A DNA stretch of 64,000 nucleotides, from NCBI RefSeq assembly GCF_001624695.1, contig NZ_JSEP01000002.1, positions 62,001 to 126,000 of the forward strand, written 5' to 3'. Below the pieces are notes generated by a model. It was not told the origin of the DNA, made no database searches, and saw only the letters and a list, made by a program, of their open reading frames with translations. Origin of the DNA: Labrenzia sp. OB1 (GTDB taxonomy: Bacteria > Pseudomonadota > Alphaproteobacteria > Rhizobiales > Stappiaceae). Of the stretch, positions 26,495-35,227 are shown one piece after another. Position numbers and translations under genes: made by a program. Within the stretch, counting starts at the first letter, position 1. Each line of letters begins with the position of its first letter.

Positions 26495-26975
26495 GTTGTT
26501 CTTCCTCCCTCAACGGTCTTCCTGCCGCTCCACCACCCTGAATTGCCGAGCGCCTCAGCCTCCCTGTACGCTTCCAGGCCACCCTATCGACAGGATCTGC
26601 AGCATTAAGCTCTCATCCCGGGTCGCGGCATTATTTCAGTATGTTTGCTACAATGATTGCACGCAAGTCAAACCATGCTTTCGGCCAACGCGCTTTATTT
26701 CGCCGGCTCAGGACATAAGGCATGAACAACGCCTGCTTTTCGAGTTCGTTAAGTATAAATTCCTGTACAGCGCATTTCTCGTCCCAACAACTTAAAGTTT
26801 ATTTCAATTCTTCCGCAGAAGAAGTGACACTTTTCTCCGCTTAGACGGCAGCCGAGCATACAATCTTATCCACAGACTGCTTTTCTTGTTGAAAATTAAC
26901 GCAAAGACGGCAACTAATGTCACCGTTGAAAACGTTCACACATAATCAAAATCGCTGAGCTCACGAAATTTTAGT
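26495..26975. other. AT-rich divergent intergenic region (481 bp)
   Basis: Notably AT-rich to the right of about 26600. It holds a perfect DnaA-type 9-mer TTATCCACA (26866-26874), a small hairpin TTCTTC-cgca-GAAGAA (26808-26823), and the promoters for the LuxR-type regulator and the thioesterase. No gene is supported. A single DnaA box is not evidence for a replication origin. Confidence 0.4.
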
Positions 26976-27845
26976 ATGACAGTCCAGGCAACTTTATTTT
27001 CATTCGTAAATCGTTGGGAATGCGACGAAAACGATCACCTTAACGTTCAGTTCTATTTCAGCAGGTTCGAGGAGGCCGATCGTCAGTTCCGGCTGGCTTC
27101 CGGCCTCAGCGAAACCCTGGTCGGCGCTCGCCGCGTTCGGCATGTGCGTTACCATGAAGAACTTCGCACCGGCGATCTGATTACCGTTCATTCCTGTATA
27201 GCATTTGACGGGCCTCACATGCTGACGGTCGTGCACGAATTGCGCAATGCCGGCACCGGATCCCTCGCCGCTACTGCTCTCGACGGATATGAGCCGAGCG
27301 CGAATTCCGCGAAGACCCTGCGCCAGCGGTTCAAGGACTACCAGTGCGCGATGATTGCGGAGGCTTCTCCCAAAGGCATACAGACAGGTCCGTCCGGTCT
27401 GCGGGCGACCCTGGCAGGGCTTGCCGCGAAAGGCGCGGAGATCTGTTATCGCGGGACGGTGCTGCCGCGTGACATCGGCATCGACGGCAAGGCGGATGAC
27501 CGATACGCCCTGTCCTGCTGCACGGACGGCGTCGCCCATGTCTGGCAGCGAACACCGATGAATCAGGACTATCTGAACGAAAATGGCCTGGGCCGGGTTG
27601 CGGTGGAAATGAAGCTGACCTGGGCAACGCCGCTGAAAACCGGCGATACCGTGGTGGTCACCACAGGTTTCACCGGCGTCAGCGCGAAAATGTTCACAAT
27701 GCGCCATCATCTGTTTGAAAGCCGGACAGGCCGTCTTGCGGCAACGCTGGACGTCGTGGCGCTGACGATGGACCTCACAACACGGACCGCTGTGGACCTG
27801 CCCGCCGAGGCGCATCAGAGCATCAGCAAGCAGCTGATCGATTAG
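26976..27845 (+). CDS. Double-hotdog thioesterase (acyl-CoA/acyl-ACP type)
   Basis: 289 residues made of two hotdog repeats. The first begins FVNRWECDENDHLNVQFYFSRFEEADRQF, with the Asp-x3-His-x-Asn pattern of 4-hydroxybenzoyl-CoA thioesterase-like enzymes. The second begins near residue 155 (CYRGTVLPRDIGIDGKADDRY). Its RVAVEMKLTWATPLKTGDTVVV strand pair mirrors VRHVRYHEELRTGDLITV in the first. Predicted to hydrolyse an acyl thioester in the cytoplasm; chain length is unknown. The gene stands alone after an AT-rich upstream region. Confidence 0.75.
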   Translation: MTVQATLFSFVNRWECDENDHLNVQFYFSRFEEADRQFRLASGLSETLVGARRVRHVRYHEELRTGDLITVHSCIAFDGPHMLTVVHELRNAGTGSLAATALDGYEPSANSAKTLRQRFKDYQCAMIAEASPKGIQTGPSGLRATLAGLAAKGAEICYRGTVLPRDIGIDGKADDRYALSCCTDGVAHVWQRTPMNQDYLNENGLGRVAVEMKLTWATPLKTGDTVVVTTGFTGVSAKMFTMRHHLFESRTGRLAATLDVVALTMDLTTRTAVDLPAEAHQSISKQLID

Positions 27846-27890
27846 GGTACGGACTGCAGTCTGAAGACGATACCGGTTGCGTCATCCTCT

Positions 27891-28460
27891 TCAGTTGCCT
27901 GTGTCTGCACCCTCCCCCTCGAAGTCCTTCTGAAGGTCGCGAACCATCCCGAAAAAACGGCGCATGGCGCTTTCGGTGAAGGTCAGAACCTTTTCGAGTT
28001 CTTCCTCGTCCTCCTCGCGCAACTTCGAAGTCTGATCCTTGCCGTTGTCCGGGGCCTTCGGCCTGTCGAGCGCCGCTCCCGGGGGCAGCAGCTTTTCCGC
28101 GCCCTGTGTTGTCTCGTCCACGTCGCCGGATTCCAGCTCCTCGATGCGGACCGCAAGCCTGTCGATCTCTTCGGAAAGCTCATTTATCTCCGCGAGGTAA
28201 GCCTCCTCGGCAAGCGGAACCGGGTTGCAACGCCAGGCATCGCTCCGCTCGACGCAAACTGAAACCGTGCCGTTCTGCCGGTCGACCCTGAGGATTTCAT
28301 CGTCGACCGCGACAAGCGAATAGCGGCCGGGCTCACCTGCGCTTACGGCCAGGGAAGTTTGCGGATCGACCTTTTCCTGGGCGATCGCCGCACCGGCCAG
28401 CAAGGCCAGGATCGGGATGCTTCCCAAAATGGATGCAGACAGGGTTTTGCTGAAAGTCAT
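27891..28460 (-). CDS. Secreted coiled-coil hypothetical protein
   Basis: 189 residues. A signal peptide (ILGSIPILALLAGAAIAQ, cleavage after AIA) is followed by a small beta-rich segment (RYSLVAVDDEILRVDRQNGTVSVC) with two Cys (VSVCVERSDAWRC) that could form a disulfide. Then comes an acidic heptad-like coiled coil (LAEINELSEEIDRLAVRIEELES), a Pro/Lys-rich linker and an acidic helical C-terminus. No known domain is recognised. Probably periplasmic. It lies downstream of the DNA ligase gene on the opposite side of a 130-bp gap, with the same orientation. Confidence 0.7.
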   Translation of the reverse strand: MTFSKTLSASILGSIPILALLAGAAIAQEKVDPQTSLAVSAGEPGRYSLVAVDDEILRVDRQNGTVSVCVERSDAWRCNPVPLAEEAYLAEINELSEEIDRLAVRIEELESGDVDETTQGAEKLLPPGAALDRPKAPDNGKDQTSKLREEDEEELEKVLTFTESAMRRFFGMVRDLQKDFEGEGADTGN

Positions 28461-28590
28461 GAACGCCTCTGGGTCTACAATTGCCGGCAGCTCAAGCCTG
28501 CCAATTCATACTTGCCTGATGCTTGCCACGATTCCATGGCCAAAGCACGGCTGATCGCCTCATTTTCGGCGATCGCCTGGGGGTGCGCAA

Positions 28591-30258
28591 TCAAATTGCA
28601 CCGGTAGCGGGCAGCAGACCTTCCAGAAACTCTATCCTGTCTGCTTCGGAGGGCGGCTTGTCCCATCTCAGTCTCGATATCCTGGGAAAACGCATGGCCA
28701 CGCCGGATTTGTGACGGCTGGAACGGTTCAATCCCTCAAAGGCAACCTCCAGCACCAGCCCCTTGTCCGGACCATGCGCGACTTCGCGCACCGGACCGAA
28801 CCTGTTGACCGTATTGTTGCGCACAAAGCGGTCGATCTCGCGCAACTCATCGTCTGTAAACCCGAAATAGGCCTTGCCCACAGGAACGAGTTCGGGGCTG
28901 CCATCAACGTCCTTCCAGACCCCGAAGGTGTAGTCGGAATAAAAGGACGAACGTTTGCCGTGGCCGCGCTGTGCGTACATCAGCACGGCATCCACCAGAT
29001 GCGGATCACGCTTCCATTTGTACCACAGGCCCTTGGGACGCCCGGTGACATAGGCTGAGTCCCAGCGTTTCAGCATCACCCCTTCGACCGCTTCCGCATT
29101 GGCGGCATCGAGATGCGCCCCGGGCTCAGCCCGCGCGGCGGCAATTGCGGTCCATTCCTCCGCCGGAACCATGGGAGACAGGTCTATCCTGGGATCACCC
29201 AACTCTGCAAGAAACGTCACCAGCCGCTGCCTGCGCTCCGCGAAAGGAAGGCCGCGAAGATCCTCGCCCTTCACAAACAGCAGGTCATAGGCCCTGATCG
29301 CGGCCGGATACTCCTTGAGGAGCTTCGGCCCCGCCGTCTTGCGATTGAGCCGCTTCTGAAGATCTGAGAACGGGCGGACCCTGCCCTCCGACATAACCAG
29401 AAGTTCACCGTCAAGACAGGCCTCGAATGTCAGAGCATCGACGACATCCGGAAAGGCCCTGGAAATATCCTCGCCGGTTCGGCTGTACAGGCGCCGCACG
29501 GTCTCACCGTTGCCGTTCAGGCCGGCCGAGGCCTGGATGCGGATACCGTCCCATTTCCATTCGACTGCAAAATCGCCTGCTTCAAACTGGTCCTGATCCT
29601 TGTCCTCGTCGAGAGGGTGGGCAAGCATCACCGGTCGAAAAGGCGCCGGATCGCCGCTGTCGGGTGCGTCGGCTTTCCCTTCGGCCCATGCGAACAACGC
29701 TTCATAAGGCGGTTGCAGTCCATGCCAGACCTCCTCCACCTGTGAGACATCGAGATCCCCCAGACGGGCAATGGCGGTTTTCGCAAGGCGCGCCGAAACG
29801 CCGACGCGCAGACCTCCGGTCACCAGCTTCAGCAGGGCCCAGCGTCCGGTCTCATCCAGCCGGTCCAGCCAGACGGACAGGAGGCGCGGCACATCTGTCT
29901 TGCCGGCGGTTTCCAGTTGAACGACAACATCGGACAAAGCGAGTTCGCCTTCCTGCCGTTCCTCTGCCTGCTCCGTTGCGCCACCGCTCTCGGGCCACAT
30001 GAGGGCGATTGTCTCAGAGAGGTCCCCGACAAAGTCGTAGGACATTGCAAAAAGCCGGGTGTCTGTACGTTCGCCGATCAACGCCCTCAACAGCGCTGGC
30101 TTGGCATGTTTGAAACTGAGACCACCCGTCAGCGCCGCCAGGGCATATCCCCTGTCGGGATCGGCCGTCTCCTTGAAATAGCGCACAAGAAGCGCTTCCT
30201 TGGCGAGCCGCCGCGGTTCCAGGGAAAGTCTGTCCAATAGTCGGGAAAATGCCTGCAT
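28591..30258 (-). CDS. ATP-dependent DNA ligase of the ligase-associated (Lhr-Lig) repair system
   Basis: 555-residue ATP-dependent DNA ligase. An N-terminal helical DNA-binding domain (about 1-190) is followed by the adenylation domain with nucleotidyl-acceptor Lys235 in EWKWDGIRIQ. Downstream nucleotidyltransferase motifs include DGELLVM, EGVMLKRWDSAYVTGRP and WYKWKRDP. The OB-fold C-domain ends with RFPRISRLRWDK. It belongs to the family known as cisplatin damage response ligase. Its usual partners (exonuclease, Lhr helicase, PdeM) are all present 5-12 kb away but not adjacent. Start 30258 is where the family begins; the open frame extends to 30390. Confidence 0.9.
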   Translation of the reverse strand: MQAFSRLLDRLSLEPRRLAKEALLVRYFKETADPDRGYALAALTGGLSFKHAKPALLRALIGERTDTRLFAMSYDFVGDLSETIALMWPESGGATEQAEERQEGELALSDVVVQLETAGKTDVPRLLSVWLDRLDETGRWALLKLVTGGLRVGVSARLAKTAIARLGDLDVSQVEEVWHGLQPPYEALFAWAEGKADAPDSGDPAPFRPVMLAHPLDEDKDQDQFEAGDFAVEWKWDGIRIQASAGLNGNGETVRRLYSRTGEDISRAFPDVVDALTFEACLDGELLVMSEGRVRPFSDLQKRLNRKTAGPKLLKEYPAAIRAYDLLFVKGEDLRGLPFAERRQRLVTFLAELGDPRIDLSPMVPAEEWTAIAAARAEPGAHLDAANAEAVEGVMLKRWDSAYVTGRPKGLWYKWKRDPHLVDAVLMYAQRGHGKRSSFYSDYTFGVWKDVDGSPELVPVGKAYFGFTDDELREIDRFVRNNTVNRFGPVREVAHGPDKGLVLEVAFEGLNRSSRHKSGVAMRFPRISRLRWDKPPSEADRIEFLEGLLPATGAI

Positions 30259-30471
30259 GATGATAGAAAATGCGGGCAAGCCATACGATTTCAAGCCTTT
30301 CAGGCGGATTGACAGCCAATTTTCGCGTGCCAAATCAATTTGTTTGCGGGATGGACGAGGCAGCCATTTGCCTGTATAAGCCGCGCCCATCCCGTGGCTG
30401 ATGTAATTTAAGCCCGATCCGGTAGACTGCTGACTGGCATGCAGAAGATCCGGAGCAGTTGAAAGATTCCA

Positions 30472-32541
30472 ATGACTGATTTGACGTCTATCGCCCCGGC
30501 CCTGTCGGCCGCGCTGGCGAAACGAGGCTATGAAACCCTCACGCCCGTGCAGGAAAGCGTTCTGAGCGGCATTCCGCCTGAAGCAGACCTGCTTGTTTCC
30601 GCCCAGACCGGTTCCGGCAAGACCGTTGCTTTCGGCCTGGCGCTTGCGCCGACACTGTTGCAGGGCGACGAAACTCTCGGCAGAGCGGGAGCTCCTATCG
30701 CTCTGGCCATCGCGCCCACCCGCGAACTTGCCCTTCAGGTGAAGGAGGAACTGACCTGGCTTTACGCTGAAGCCGGTGCGGTCACCACATCATGCGTCGG
30801 CGGCATGGATCCGCGGACCGAGCGGCGCGCGCTCGATCGCGGTGTCCATATCGTCGTCGGCACCCCCGGCCGCTTGCGCGACCACATCGAGCGCGGCGCA
30901 CTGGATCTTTCCGAAATCCGCGCTGTGGTTCTCGACGAAGCCGACGAAATGCTCGACATGGGTTTTCGCGAAGACCTGGAATTCATTCTCGACGCGGCTC
31001 CCCGGGAGCGGCGGACGCTGATGTTCTCCGCGACTGTACCGAAACAGATCGCCGAACTCGCAAAGCGCTTCCAGAAAGACGCTGTTCGGCTGTCGACCAT
31101 CAATGCACGCGAGCAGCACGGCGATATCGATTACATTGCCCACCCTGTTTCCCCGAATGAGCGCGAAAACGCACTGATCAACGTGCTGCGCCTGCATGAT
31201 TCGGAAAAGGCGATCGTCTTCTGCTCCACACGTGAGGCGGTCAGCCGGTTGACGTCCCGTCTCGCCAACCGGGGCTTTTCCATCGTCTCCCTGTCCGGCG
31301 AGCTCAGCCAGGAACAGCGCTCCAGTGCGCTGGCCGCCATCAAGGATGGCCGCGCCCGGGTCTGCGTCGCCACGGATGTGGCCGCGCGCGGCATCGACCT
31401 GCCGAACCTCGATCTCGTCATCCATGCGGATCTGCCCACCGGCAAGTCCGCGCTGCTGCACCGCTCCGGCCGTACGGGACGCGCCGGGCGCAAGGGCACC
31501 TGCGTGCTCATGGTCCCCTTCCCGCGCCGCCGCCAGGCGGAACGCGTTTTGCAGTTCGCCGGGATCAAGGCCACCTGGAAGGGCGCGCCGACTGCTGACG
31601 ACATCCGCGCGAAGGACAAGGAACGGCTTCTGGCCGACCCCGCCCTCAGCGTGGAACTGGAGGAGGAGGACCGGGCAATCGCACTTGAGCTGCTGGCGCT
31701 GCACAGCCCGGAACAGCTTGCCGCCGCTTTCGTCAAACTGCGCCAGTCCCGCCTTCCGGCCCCGGAAGACGTCGCCGAACTCAACGAAACCTCCCTGAAG
31801 GGACGGGATGCCGGATCGCGCGGCGGCCGCGGCGCCGAAATTACCGGCAAATTCGAGGACGGTGTCTGGTACTCGCTTTCGCTCGGTCACCGCCAGCGCG
31901 CCGAGCCGCGGTGGATCCTGCCATTGATCTGCCGGGCGGGTCACGTCACGAAAAAAGAAGTCGGCGCGATCAAGATTTTCCAGAACCAGCTCTATTTCGA
32001 AATTGCCGGCAGCCACGGCCAACGCTTTTCCGAAGTGATCAAGCGCGACGGGTCCGGCGAGGACAACGTCACCATCACGCTTCTGGACGCTCGCGGCGGC
32101 AAGATCCCGGCTCCGCCGAAGGAAGACGATGACCGGCGCGGACGCGGTGCTCCGCCAAAGCGCCGCTTCAACAAAGGCGATGCCCCGGACTATGAAACCA
32201 TGGGAGCGGAAGACACGTTGAAGCCGAGAGGACCGAAACGCGGTCCGAAAAAGGAATTCGACGCGCCGCGCGGCAAGCCGCGCCGCCGCCCGGACGACAA
32301 GGACGCGGTGCCAAATCATCCTGCCTACGAGCCGCTCGACATGAAGACCCTGGCCCGGGAGCTGGACGGCGACGACAAGCCCGCAGCCCGCAAGCCCCGT
32401 TCAGCGGAGGCCCGCGACGGCGACGGTGAACGCCGCAAGCCGCGCAGCAAGTCGGCAGGCAAACCGGCTGGCAAGAAGAAGGCACCGAAGAAAAACAAGC
32501 CTTCCCGTTCGGAGCGCAAGGCCTCCAAGGCGAAGACATGA
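30472..32541 (+). CDS. DEAD-box RNA helicase with DbpA-like RNA-binding domain and basic tail
   Basis: 689 residues. Q-motif area YETLTPVQESVL, Walker A AQTGSGKT, PTREL, GTPGRL, DEAD near residue 155 (VLDEADEMLDMGF), SAT, ATDVAARGID and HRSGRTGRAG are all intact. A DbpA/CsdA-type RRM-like domain follows at about 475-550 (IKIFQNQLYFEIAG). The last 140 residues are a Lys/Arg/Pro-rich disordered tail likely to bind RNA. Expected role is ATP-driven RNA remodelling in ribosome assembly or cold adaptation. It is divergent from the DNA ligase gene with a 213-bp gap and is followed by a strong terminator. Confidence 0.92.
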   Translation: MTDLTSIAPALSAALAKRGYETLTPVQESVLSGIPPEADLLVSAQTGSGKTVAFGLALAPTLLQGDETLGRAGAPIALAIAPTRELALQVKEELTWLYAEAGAVTTSCVGGMDPRTERRALDRGVHIVVGTPGRLRDHIERGALDLSEIRAVVLDEADEMLDMGFREDLEFILDAAPRERRTLMFSATVPKQIAELAKRFQKDAVRLSTINAREQHGDIDYIAHPVSPNERENALINVLRLHDSEKAIVFCSTREAVSRLTSRLANRGFSIVSLSGELSQEQRSSALAAIKDGRARVCVATDVAARGIDLPNLDLVIHADLPTGKSALLHRSGRTGRAGRKGTCVLMVPFPRRRQAERVLQFAGIKATWKGAPTADDIRAKDKERLLADPALSVELEEEDRAIALELLALHSPEQLAAAFVKLRQSRLPAPEDVAELNETSLKGRDAGSRGGRGAEITGKFEDGVWYSLSLGHRQRAEPRWILPLICRAGHVTKKEVGAIKIFQNQLYFEIAGSHGQRFSEVIKRDGSGEDNVTITLLDARGGKIPAPPKEDDDRRGRGAPPKRRFNKGDAPDYETMGAEDTLKPRGPKRGPKKEFDAPRGKPRRRPDDKDAVPNHPAYEPLDMKTLARELDGDDKPAARKPRSAEARDGDGERRKPRSKSAGKPAGKKKAPKKNKPSRSERKASKAKT

Positions 32542-32544
32542 AAC

Positions 32545-32574
32545 AAGGCCGGTGGGAAACCCCGCCGGCCTTTT
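32545..32574 (+). terminator. Rho-independent terminator after the DEAD-box helicase
   Basis: AAGGCCGG-tGGG-aaa-CCCC-g-CCGGCCTT forms a long GC-rich stem directly after the helicase stop, followed by TTTT. It may also end leftward transcripts of no gene here, since the MipA-like gene converges from the right and ends at 32664. Confidence 0.8.
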
Positions 32575-32663
32575 ACCTTGGCCCGTACCGACGTCCGCCG
32601 CCCAATCCGGCACACTCGGACAAGCCGACACGCGTGGCAGGCCTGCTCGTATGAAGTTACGCC

Positions 32664-33494
32664 CTAGAAGGAATACGAGATCCCCACTCCGGCCATGAAC
32701 TGGTCGGCCGACCCTTCCTCGGTCACGATGGGGCTGTCGGCTGCATCGCCGAGCAGCCTGGTATATTGCAGGCGGCCCAACACTCCCCAGCGCTCGGTGA
32801 GATTATAGGTCGCCATCATGCCGAGACCGACGTCTTTCAATCCACCGGCGGCCGTATAGGCGGGAAGGCCCGAGCGCACCGCCCCGGCACCTGTCACTCC
32901 AAAATAGGCATCCATATAGCTGTCGGTGGCGAAACCGGTGGAGACATTCACCCCTATCCGGGCACGCTCTGAAACCGCGACCATGTAGGACGCGCCGATT
33001 GACCCTCTTGCACCATCGGTGCCACCGCTGATATCCGCCATCAATTTCGCCGACAATTCCAGCACGTCCGACTGAGCCAGCAGGCCATTGAAGCGGAGTT
33101 TGGCGAAACCTCCCACTTCAAACGCTGCATCCACGGAATCGAGACGGTCCACCACAGTGTTGGAGACATCGTCCCGGCCAGGACTGTACCCGGCCACCGG
33201 ACCGAGTTGGAAAACGGCATCAGGCCGCAAGTTCAACGCCACCTCGGGACCCAGGATCTGCATTTCGGCGCCATAGGCCCTCAAGGTGGCGAAGGCGAAA
33301 GGAATGGCGGCGTATTCCGCCGAGCCTTCAAAATCGGGCGCGATGCCACCGCCCAGCAAAACCATTCCATGAATTCCCTTCGAGCGCTCGTCATCGGCAT
33401 TCTTCAAATCCGCGGCCAGCGCGGATCCGGCAGCGAAGCTTGTCATTGCCAACTTGACACCCGCGATCAGGACCAGTTCCCTGTGATTGCGCAA
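32664..33494 (-). CDS. MipA/OmpV family outer membrane protein
   Basis: 276 residues. A signal peptide (FAAGSALA, cleavage before ADLK) leads a beta-barrel of alternating hydrophobic strands. The family entry motif GGGIAPDFEGSAEYAAIPF and the terminal strand GVGISYSF with aromatic C-terminus identify an outer membrane MipA/OmpV protein. The start is TTG 33494 with GGAGG 7 bases upstream. Members act as scaffolding partners of murein hydrolases or as porin-like proteins; the role here is unknown. The long upstream gap shared with tetR contains an inverted repeat. Confidence 0.85.
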   Translation of the reverse strand: MRNHRELVLIAGVKLAMTSFAAGSALAADLKNADDERSKGIHGMVLLGGGIAPDFEGSAEYAAIPFAFATLRAYGAEMQILGPEVALNLRPDAVFQLGPVAGYSPGRDDVSNTVVDRLDSVDAAFEVGGFAKLRFNGLLAQSDVLELSAKLMADISGGTDGARGSIGASYMVAVSERARIGVNVSTGFATDSYMDAYFGVTGAGAVRSGLPAYTAAGGLKDVGLGMMATYNLTERWGVLGRLQYTRLLGDAADSPIVTEEGSADQFMAGVGISYSF

Positions 33495-33614
33495 ACTTGT
33501 AACCTCCGATCAATCTACTGCCGCTTCACCGGAAGTGCTGCTCCTTGCTGCAAGGAATCCGGACGGCAGCGAGACTATGATTGAGGGCGGATTTTCCAGA
33601 AACTCGCTTTTCGC

Positions 33615-33645
33615 ACCTGCAAGATGGGCGAATTCAATTGCAGGT
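33615..33645. promoter_or_regulatory. Inverted repeat ACCTGCAA-N15-TTGCAGGT between mipA-like and tetR genes
   Basis: Two perfect 8-bp arms at 33615-33622 and 33638-33645 lie in an AT-rich 299-bp divergent intergenic region, with TATAAA 8 bases to the right. This looks like an operator. The adjacent TetR regulator is a candidate binder; a second short palindrome TGATCGATCA lies at 33770-33779 just before tetR. Confidence 0.35.
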
Positions 33646-33793
33646 AATTTGCTATAAATATCTGTTTTCTTTGTAATTATTGCCGATCCGAAACACAGAC
33701 CCAGGTCCATAAACGTGCTCTGCTCGCGTTCCGGTCACAATTCGACCCACCTTTCATCCATATAGACGCTGATCGATCAATCAGGGGATATGC

Positions 33794-34459
33794 GTGCAGA
33801 TGCATCTCAAGCCGGGGCAGCGGCGTCAGCCGAAGCAACTTCGTTCACGCATGATGGTGGAAACCATCGTCGAGGCTGCCGAGCAGGTCTTCGCCGAAAC
33901 CGGCTATGAACTGGCCACGACCAACCAGATCGCCGAACGGGCCGGGATCAGCATCGGCTCGCTGTATCAGTACTTTCCGAACAAGGACGCCCTCATATTC
34001 GAGGTCCACAAGGCCCATGACGATGAACAGTTGCGTGTCGTGGAAACCTGCATCGCCGAGTCCCGGCACCTGCCATTTCGCGATGCCATAAGGCTTGTCA
34101 TCCATACAAGCCTCGTCAACCACTCGAAGTCTCCCAAACTGTACGCCGCCTTCGAGGAATGGATACCCGTCGCCACCAAGCTGATCGACCGGACGGACTT
34201 TGAGGAAAACATGGTGATGATGCTCACCGAGTTTCTGAAGGAAAGAACGCTCGTGAGCGACGGCGCGCGGCTGAAGCCGGCGATATTCGTCATCATGAAC
34301 ATGTGCCGCTCGGTGGTGCATGCATTCGTTCACGCCGGCCAGACCCGGTTCGGACACGATGAAATCGCGACCCATCTCACGGACAGCATTCTGGGGTGCT
34401 TGAAGTCCTTCGAGGGCAATGGCCTGGAGACAAGCCCGAATTGTGGCGGGTCTCGCTAA
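33794..34459 (+). CDS. TetR/AcrR family regulator
   Basis: 221 residues. The N-terminal helix-turn-helix (about 20-65) reads IVEAAEQVFAETGYELATTNQIAERAGISIGSLYQYFPNKDALIFEV, a textbook TetR domain. The ligand-binding helical domain follows with no informative motif. GTG 33794 has AGGGGA 5 bases upstream; ATG 33800 is equally possible. It is divergent from the outer membrane protein gene and may repress it. Confidence 0.88.
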   Translation: MQMHLKPGQRRQPKQLRSRMMVETIVEAAEQVFAETGYELATTNQIAERAGISIGSLYQYFPNKDALIFEVHKAHDDEQLRVVETCIAESRHLPFRDAIRLVIHTSLVNHSKSPKLYAAFEEWIPVATKLIDRTDFEENMVMMLTEFLKERTLVSDGARLKPAIFVIMNMCRSVVHAFVHAGQTRFGHDEIATHLTDSILGCLKSFEGNGLETSPNCGGSR

Positions 34460-34582
34460 AAGGAATTCACTTGACCGGGATGGTATCGGTCTTCGGTCCG
34501 AAGGGCCGCGAAACTGGCACACAGGCGGCGGGAACGCAAAAGCTTGCCCCTCACGTAACTCACACTGCCCGATAGAAGATGT

Positions 34583-35026
34583 TCAGTCATTGATAATGCA
34601 GGCGATCACCCAGTCCGAGCCGTCCTGCATGAGCTGATAGTGGCAGGTGAATTCGAAAACCGCTTCGCCGTCGGAGTCTTCCTGCACCCAGTCGAGGGTG
34701 ACCAGCGCCGAGGAACCGCTGACATGGCTGGAAGCGACATGGAAATCCGACTGGGTCACCTTTTCCTTTTCCAGCGCTTTCAGCAGGGCCTCGATGTTTT
34801 CAATCAGTTCTTCTTCATCGTTGAAAACATGGCCCTTCTCATGCTGCCAGATGATTGCCGGCAGGGCGAAACAATCGCAGATCCGGTCGATATCATAGTC
34901 GTTGAACCCGGCCTGATAGTCGTCAAACAGCTGGGCAATCGCTTCTTCGGCATCGCCGTTCGCCCCTGAGCCTGCCCCGTTCTTTTGTCCGTTGCCAGTG
35001 CCTGCAAAACCACCGTCATCCGCCAT
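34583..35026 (-). CDS. NTF2-like (SnoaL/DUF4440-type) hypothetical protein
   Basis: 147 residues. After a Gly/Asn-rich disordered N-terminus (GGFAGTGNGQKNGAGSGANG) comes an NTF2-like cone fold: a helix in AIAQLFDDYQAGFNDYDIDRICDCFALPAIIW, FNDEEELIENIEALLKALE, then strands FHVASSHVSGSSALVTLDWV and VFEFTCHYQLMQDGSDWVIACI. Such proteins are enzymes or binding modules; no catalytic residue set can be named. Start 35026 has GGAG about 6 bases upstream and replaces the longer GTG frame from 35128. Gene order places it downstream of the exonuclease gene on the same strand. Confidence 0.75.
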   Translation of the reverse strand: MADDGGFAGTGNGQKNGAGSGANGDAEEAIAQLFDDYQAGFNDYDIDRICDCFALPAIIWQHEKGHVFNDEEELIENIEALLKALEKEKVTQSDFHVASSHVSGSSALVTLDWVQEDSDGEAVFEFTCHYQLMQDGSDWVIACIIND

Positions 35027-35148
35027 GACTGTCTCCAGATAGGAACCGGGGCCCTGCCCGGTGCGCCAAAGTCCCGCCCACCCTGTCGTTGTCAGAGCAT
35101 GGTGGGCTCGCGAACATGCGAATAACACGCTTCAACATGTTAAAGAAT

Positions 35149-35187
35149 GTCGCGTTAATTGAATTCATTAATCTGCTTAAACGCGAC
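35149..35187. repeat. Inverted repeat GTCGCGTT...AACGCGAC in AT-rich spacer
   Basis: Perfect 8-bp arms (35149-35156 and 35180-35187) flank a 23-base AT-rich loop upstream of the NTF2-like gene and downstream of the exonuclease gene, both leftward. It could terminate the exonuclease message or serve as an operator. No T-run follows directly. Confidence 0.35.
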
Positions 35188-35227
35188 CTGCTTCAATATC
35201 GTTCAATTCTTTCGCTTCGTTGCCAAT

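Noticed and set aside
26866..26874. Perfect DnaA box TTATCCACA in an AT-rich region, possible origin
   Set aside because: Only one box was seen, with no cluster and no origin-linked genes nearby; a 9-mer occurs by chance.
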